This document shows, in pieces, positions 13,495 through 17,112 of a DNA stretch of 17,112 nt (the first letter of the stretch is position 1; each line of letters starts with the position of its first letter). Under the pieces are notes generated by a model. That model saw nothing but the letters and a program-made list of their open reading frames with translations, did no database searches and had not been told where the DNA came from. The position numbers and the translations under genes were made by a program. Source of the stretch: JAAKFL01 sp964629645 (GTDB lineage Bacteria; Chlamydiota; Chlamydiia; Chlamydiales; SLFE01). The stretch spans positions 1 through 17,112 of the forward strand of contig CAZVSU010000056.1 of the NCBI GenBank assembly GCA_964629645.1, written 5' to 3'.

Positions 13495-16400
13495 ATGAAG
13501 ACTTTGACTTTTCAAGAAATGATCCGGCGCCTCTCCCAGTTTTGGAGCGAGCAAGGATGCCTGATCCAGTATGGCTACGACCTGGAGAAAGGAGCCGGCA
13601 CACTCAACCCTGCAACTTTTTTAAGATGTTTGGGGCCAGAGCCCTACCGCACCGCTTATGTCGAACCGAGCCGCCGCCCGACCGACGGCCGCTACGGAGA
13701 AAATCCCAACCGCGTTCAGCAGCACTTTCAGTATCAAGTGATTTTGAAGCCCTCCCCTCCCGATATCCAAACGGTCTACCTGGAATCCTTGAAGGCGATC
13801 GGGCTGAACCTCGACGAACACGACATCCGCTTTGTCCACGATGACTGGGAAAACCCCACGATCGGAGCTGCCGGCCTCGGCTGGGAAGCGTGGATTGACG
13901 GCATGGAAGTGACGCAGGTCACCTATTTTCAGGTATGCGGCAGCCTTCCGGTTGATGTCGTGACAGGCGAACTGACCTACGGCCTTGAACGGCTCGCCAT
14001 GTACTTGCAAGATGTCGACAGCATATATGACCTCCAGTGGAACGAGCATTTGACCTACCGCGATCTCTACCACCGCAACGAAATCGAATGGAGCGTTTAC
14101 AACTTCGAAGAGGCCACCATTGCGATGTGGGAAAGCCAATTCAAACAGTACGAACAAGAAGCAAAAGCCCTGATCGAGAATAAAAAGTCGATCCCCGCTT
14201 ACGATTTTGTCATGAAAGCCTCCCACGCCTTCAATATACTCGACTCAAGAGGAGCCATTTCCGTGACCGAGCGGACAGGGTACATCACCCGCATCCGAAA
14301 TTTGGCAAGAGGGGTCGCCAAAACCTATATCGAAAATCGCGAAGAAATGGGTTTTCCCCTGATCAAAGGCGCCGAGGATAGACCCCTTGCTGCCGACCTG
14401 AGCGCGCTCGAAGCGAAGCTCCCCGCTCTTCTTGCACGAGATACCGAAGACTTCCTTTTGGAAATCGGCTCGGAAGAACTGCCCGCATCCTTTGTCCCCA
14501 TCGGGATGAAAAACTTGAGACAGGGAATCGAAGACCTCCTAAAAAAGGAAAAGATCTCCTACGAAGAGATCTCACTCTATGGAACACCGAGGCGTCTTGC
14601 GCTCATCGTCAAAAAAATGGCGACAAAAAAACCGGCTCAGGTGATGGAAAAGCGAGGTCCGAAGACCGCTCAAGCGCTCAAAGACGATGGAACGCTCACC
14701 CCCGCAGGAGAGGGTTTCTTGCGATCGGCCGGAACAGACGAGTACGAAATCAAATCGGTCAAAGGGACTGACTACCTCTTTGCCACCGTACGATCCGATG
14801 AGATCGCCACAGCTCATATTCTGAAAGAGGCCCTTCCCGATCTCATTTTGAATCTGTCGTTTCCCAAAAAAATGCGTTGGGCCAACTATTCGGTCACCTA
14901 CGCTCGCCCTATCGTGTGGATCATAGCGCTCATGGGCGATATCGTCGTCCCTTTTCAGATCGCCAATATCGTCAGCTCAAATCACACGCGCGGCCACCGC
15001 CAGCTGTCGCCGGCTCAATTTGAGATCGACCATCCAAAAGACTACGTCAATGCGCTTCGAAACGCGCATGTCATTGTGGATGTCGACGAAAGAAAAGAGC
15101 TGATATTAGATGGGCTGAAAAAAATCGAAAAAGAGCTCGGCGCTGAATGTCTTGAAATCGATCGGGTCATGAAAGAGGTTTTGTTCTTAGTCGAGGAGCC
15201 TCATCTCACGACGGCCCGGTTCGATAAGCGGTTTTTAAAAGCGCCGGATGAGCTATTAATCTCCGAAATGATCGAACACCAAAAGTATTTTCCGATTGGA
15301 CGACCAAACGAAGGCCTCATCGATTCCTTCGTGATCACAGCGAATAACAAAACGAGCGAAAAAATTTGCGATGGCAACGTCAAGGTCCTGTCCGCCCGTT
15401 TAAGCGACGGCGTTTTTCTCTATGAGCAAGATCTAAAGATCCCCCTTGAGCAGATGAATGAAAAGCTCAAGACGGTCACATTTCAACATGAGCTAGGCAG
15501 CGTCTGGGACAAAGTAAAACGCATTATGAGCGGCGTCAAAACGCTGCACCACGTCTTGCCGATCTGCGCGCTCAATGATGCGGTGAGAGCCGCCGAACTG
15601 TGTAAAGCCGACCTCGCGTCCCATGTTGTCTTTGAATTCCCCGATCTTCAAGGGGTGATGGGCTTCCGCTACGCCCTGGCCCAAGGAGAAACCGAAACTG
15701 TCGCGAAAGCCGTTAAAGAGCATTGGATGCCTCTTGGCGACAAAGCGCCCCTTCCCGAAACAGAAGCAGGCACCCTTGTCAGCATGGCCGACAAACTCGA
15801 CAATCTCGTTGGCTGTTTTGCTGTCGGCTTAAAGCCGTCGTCGTCGAGCGACCCATACGCTCTCAGAAGACAGGTGCTCGGACTAATCAAGATGCTCATT
15901 CAGGGGCAATACCGCCTCCCGTTGACAGAGGTTCTTTCGGCCTGCGTCGACCACCTCGAAATCCCTTTGCAACAGAGCAAGGAAGAACTTCTGGAAGAGA
16001 TCCGCACCTTTATTTTGCAAAGAATCAAAACGGTTTTTCAAGATTATGGTTTCCGTCCCGATGTGATTGAAGCGAGCCTATCAACAGCTGTCAATGACAT
16101 CTACGACACCTTTTGCCGCATCACGGCTTTGCACAACTTCAGGCAAGATCGGGAGCAGTTTGACAAGCTCCTTGAAGTCTACAAAAGGGCAAAAGGGCAG
16201 CTTGCCGAGTCAAATGAAGACGCCTTCTCCGAGTCCCTTTTACAAGAAGAGGCCGAGAGGCAGCTTTACCGGCAGCTCAGCGCCATTCACTCCCCTCTGC
16301 AAGAGTCCCTCGAGGCTAAGAATTACAAAGAGGCGTACAACCTGATCGCCACGCTGCAGCCCCACCTCGCCAAACTCTTCGACGAAGTGCGCATCCTCGC

Positions 16401-16497
16401 CGATGACGAAACAATCAAAAATAATCGACTGGCGCTATTGCAGGAGGTTTTCAATCGGTTTGACCTTCTCCTCGATTTCAGCAAAATAAGAGATTAA
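13495..16497 (+). CDS. glyQS: Glycyl-tRNA synthetase, fused alpha and beta chains
   Basis: Charges tRNA-Gly. Most bacteria with this enzyme type make separate GlyQ and GlyS chains forming a tetramer; chlamydiae make one chain of about 1000 residues, as here. Residues about 1-290 are GlyQ: FWSEQGCLIQYGYDLEKGAGTLNP, then RPTDGRYGENPNRVQQHFQYQV, the class II catalytic core. A linker of about 25 residues follows. Residues about 319-1000 are GlyS, beginning DFLLEIGSEELPASF. This part includes the HD-like region around FQHELGSVWDKVKRI, the SSSDPYALRRQVLG segment and a C-terminal anticodon-binding helical domain (DEVRILADDETIKNNRLALL). No stop, frameshift or rearrangement is visible at the joint, so the fusion is real. 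The ATG at 13495 opens the GlyQ homology directly. The gene is monocistronic, with a hairpin after the stop. Confidence 0.97.
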   Translation: MKTLTFQEMIRRLSQFWSEQGCLIQYGYDLEKGAGTLNPATFLRCLGPEPYRTAYVEPSRRPTDGRYGENPNRVQQHFQYQVILKPSPPDIQTVYLESLKAIGLNLDEHDIRFVHDDWENPTIGAAGLGWEAWIDGMEVTQVTYFQVCGSLPVDVVTGELTYGLERLAMYLQDVDSIYDLQWNEHLTYRDLYHRNEIEWSVYNFEEATIAMWESQFKQYEQEAKALIENKKSIPAYDFVMKASHAFNILDSRGAISVTERTGYITRIRNLARGVAKTYIENREEMGFPLIKGAEDRPLAADLSALEAKLPALLARDTEDFLLEIGSEELPASFVPIGMKNLRQGIEDLLKKEKISYEEISLYGTPRRLALIVKKMATKKPAQVMEKRGPKTAQALKDDGTLTPAGEGFLRSAGTDEYEIKSVKGTDYLFATVRSDEIATAHILKEALPDLILNLSFPKKMRWANYSVTYARPIVWIIALMGDIVVPFQIANIVSSNHTRGHRQLSPAQFEIDHPKDYVNALRNAHVIVDVDERKELILDGLKKIEKELGAECLEIDRVMKEVLFLVEEPHLTTARFDKRFLKAPDELLISEMIEHQKYFPIGRPNEGLIDSFVITANNKTSEKICDGNVKVLSARLSDGVFLYEQDLKIPLEQMNEKLKTVTFQHELGSVWDKVKRIMSGVKTLHHVLPICALNDAVRAAELCKADLASHVVFEFPDLQGVMGFRYALAQGETETVAKAVKEHWMPLGDKAPLPETEAGTLVSMADKLDNLVGCFAVGLKPSSSSDPYALRRQVLGLIKMLIQGQYRLPLTEVLSACVDHLEIPLQQSKEELLEEIRTFILQRIKTVFQDYGFRPDVIEASLSTAVNDIYDTFCRITALHNFRQDREQFDKLLEVYKRAKGQLAESNEDAFSESLLQEEAERQLYRQLSAIHSPLQESLEAKNYKEAYNLIATLQPHLAKLFDEVRILADDETIKNNRLALLQEVFNRFDLLLDFSKIRD

Positions 16498-16500
16498 GAA

Positions 16501-16527
16501 AAGCCGCAAACTTAAAGCTTGCGGCTT
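16501..16527. terminator. Hairpin terminator between glyQS and the convergent membrane protein gene
   Basis: AAGCCGCAA (16501-16509) pairs perfectly with TTGCGGCTT (16519-16527) around a 9-base loop, three bases past the glyQS stop. On the minus strand the stem is followed by CTTTTCTTAA, a U-rich tail, so it best serves the gene at 16546-17112. On the plus strand the tail TATAAG is poor in T, but the stem may still protect or end the glyQS message. Confidence 0.7.
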
Positions 16528-16545
16528 ATAAGACGGTCATTCGTA

Positions 16546-17112
16546 TTAATATATTTGATCTGGAAAAAGAACATCGACAACGATGCCCCCAACCGAAAGA
16601 TTATTGATTGCAAAGTTATTGATGCTCTCATATTTCCCAAATGTGACAAGAGCAATAGGTAGTGCGATCGCCCCAAACACACCATCCACTATTCGTGCAG
16701 CCGCTGCAAGAGAGGTGTCAGACACTCTGGTCAGCTGTCGTCGAAAAAAGTTTTCGCCATATCGTGTCGGAAAAAATTTCCGATAATGGGATCTGAGCAC
16801 TCCTTCACGCCTCATCTCATACATCGCAGAAGGGTTCACCGTTCTTATCAGATGCATGCTCGCCAAGGGGATAATGCGAGATGACTCAGATAAATAACAC
16901 CATGCCTCAACATTCAGTCTTCCGAATCGGCCCAGAGTCAGTATTGACCCGAGAGATAGAATGACTCCTATTGCCGTATCCGTTACGGTTGTCACAAGAC
17001 TCAACGGAATCTTTGCCATATGAGACAAGCGAGGGGTCACTTCCCGAGTGAGAAAACCGTAATCGGTCACGGGGGTGCTAAAAACCTGGACAGATTTCAG
17101 GATAAGGTGTTC
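16546..17112 (-). CDS. Hypothetical membrane protein with internal duplication, 5' end outside window
   Basis: Not recognised. The frame is open to the right edge, so the N-terminus is missing; an internal GTG at 17070 gives a 174-residue minimum and is used for numbering here. Two hydrophobic segments of about 25 residues (21-47 and 120-145) suggest membrane insertion. They belong to a gapless internal repeat at an offset of 98 residues: D31/D129, G35/G133, T45/T143, G47/G145, N53/N151, A56/A154, L60/L158 and S61/S159 are identical, and R48/K146 and F49/Y147 are similar. Between the copies is a basic region (EMRREGVLRSHYRKFFPTRYGENFFRRQ). The protein ends in a hydrophobic GGIVVDVLF. Inclusion-membrane or type III secreted proteins of chlamydiae often have paired hydrophobic segments, but the spacing here is far wider than the typical Inc bilobed hairpin. 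Function unknown. Confidence 0.65.
   Translation of the reverse strand, partial: EHLILKSVQVFSTPVTDYGFLTREVTPRLSHMAKIPLSLVTTVTDTAIGVILSLGSILTLGRFGRLNVEAWCYLSESSRIIPLASMHLIRTVNPSAMYEMRREGVLRSHYRKFFPTRYGENFFRRQLTRVSDTSLAAAARIVDGVFGAIALPIALVTFGKYESINNFAINNLSVGGIVVDVLFPDQIY

Noticed and set aside
13621..14226. A 201-codon open frame antisense to the GlyQ part of glyQS
   Set aside because: It lies wholly opposite a certain gene, has no ribosome site or family resemblance, and its composition mirrors the sense codons.
13495..16497. Fusion of glyQ and glyS as a frameshift or assembly artefact
   Set aside because: The frame runs unbroken through a plausible linker, and the single-chain form is known in chlamydiae.
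1..17112. CRISPR arrays, tRNA or rRNA genes, insertion sequences
   Set aside because: No regularly spaced repeats, no cloverleaf-like intergenic segments and no transposase-like frames were seen; all gaps are short.

Overview
The window looks like chromosomal DNA from a member of the Chlamydiae, most likely an environmental, amoeba-associated or otherwise Chlamydia-related lineage rather than Chlamydia itself. Three things point this way. Glycyl-tRNA synthetase is one 1000-residue alpha-beta fusion, as in chlamydiae. A homologue of the type III secretion chaperone Slc1 (CT043) is present. The neighbourhood glgX - slc1 - ssb - pepA matches the order I recall from Chlamydia trachomatis (CT042-CT045). 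The assignment rests on remembered protein sequences and gene order, not on a search. Species is not determined; base composition is moderate, by eye close to half GC.

Left part (1-4630). A minus-strand run ssb > pepA > asd has tight spacing: pepA and asd share an ATGA overlap, and hairpins follow asd at the window edge. Divergent from ssb is an unrecognised, cysteine-rich coiled-coil protein (3205-3993, plus). It converges on slc1 across a nested inverted repeat that could stop transcription from both sides.

Middle part (4630-7366). slc1 (minus) and glgX (plus) diverge from a 149-base region with a perfect 21-base inverted repeat and promoter-like boxes on both strands. glgX, a glycogen debranching enzyme, converges on a chromosomal HU-type DNA-binding protein gene. 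The hup terminator U-tract overlaps the glgX stop codon. Upstream of hup is the best promoter in the window, with an A/T block fitting the full UP-element consensus.

Right part (7367-17112). A compact minus-strand operon rlmN > uvrC > tyrS > YdcF-like (overlaps of 4 and 1 bases, one 5-base gap) combines rRNA/tRNA modification, nucleotide excision repair, tRNA charging and an uncharacterised DUF218-type protein. Divergent from rlmN is a 70-residue secreted peptide with two cysteines. It overlaps tail-to-tail by 8 bp with a family 2 glycosyltransferase gene. glyQS follows on the plus strand, then a hairpin. A convergent, edge-truncated membrane protein built from an internal duplication closes the window.

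Most genes are housekeeping. I see no CRISPR array, insertion sequence, tRNA or rRNA. No gap between genes exceeds about 260 bases. The least explained parts are the coiled-coil protein, the small secreted peptide and the duplicated membrane protein. I found no convincing evidence of a wholly new multi-gene system.
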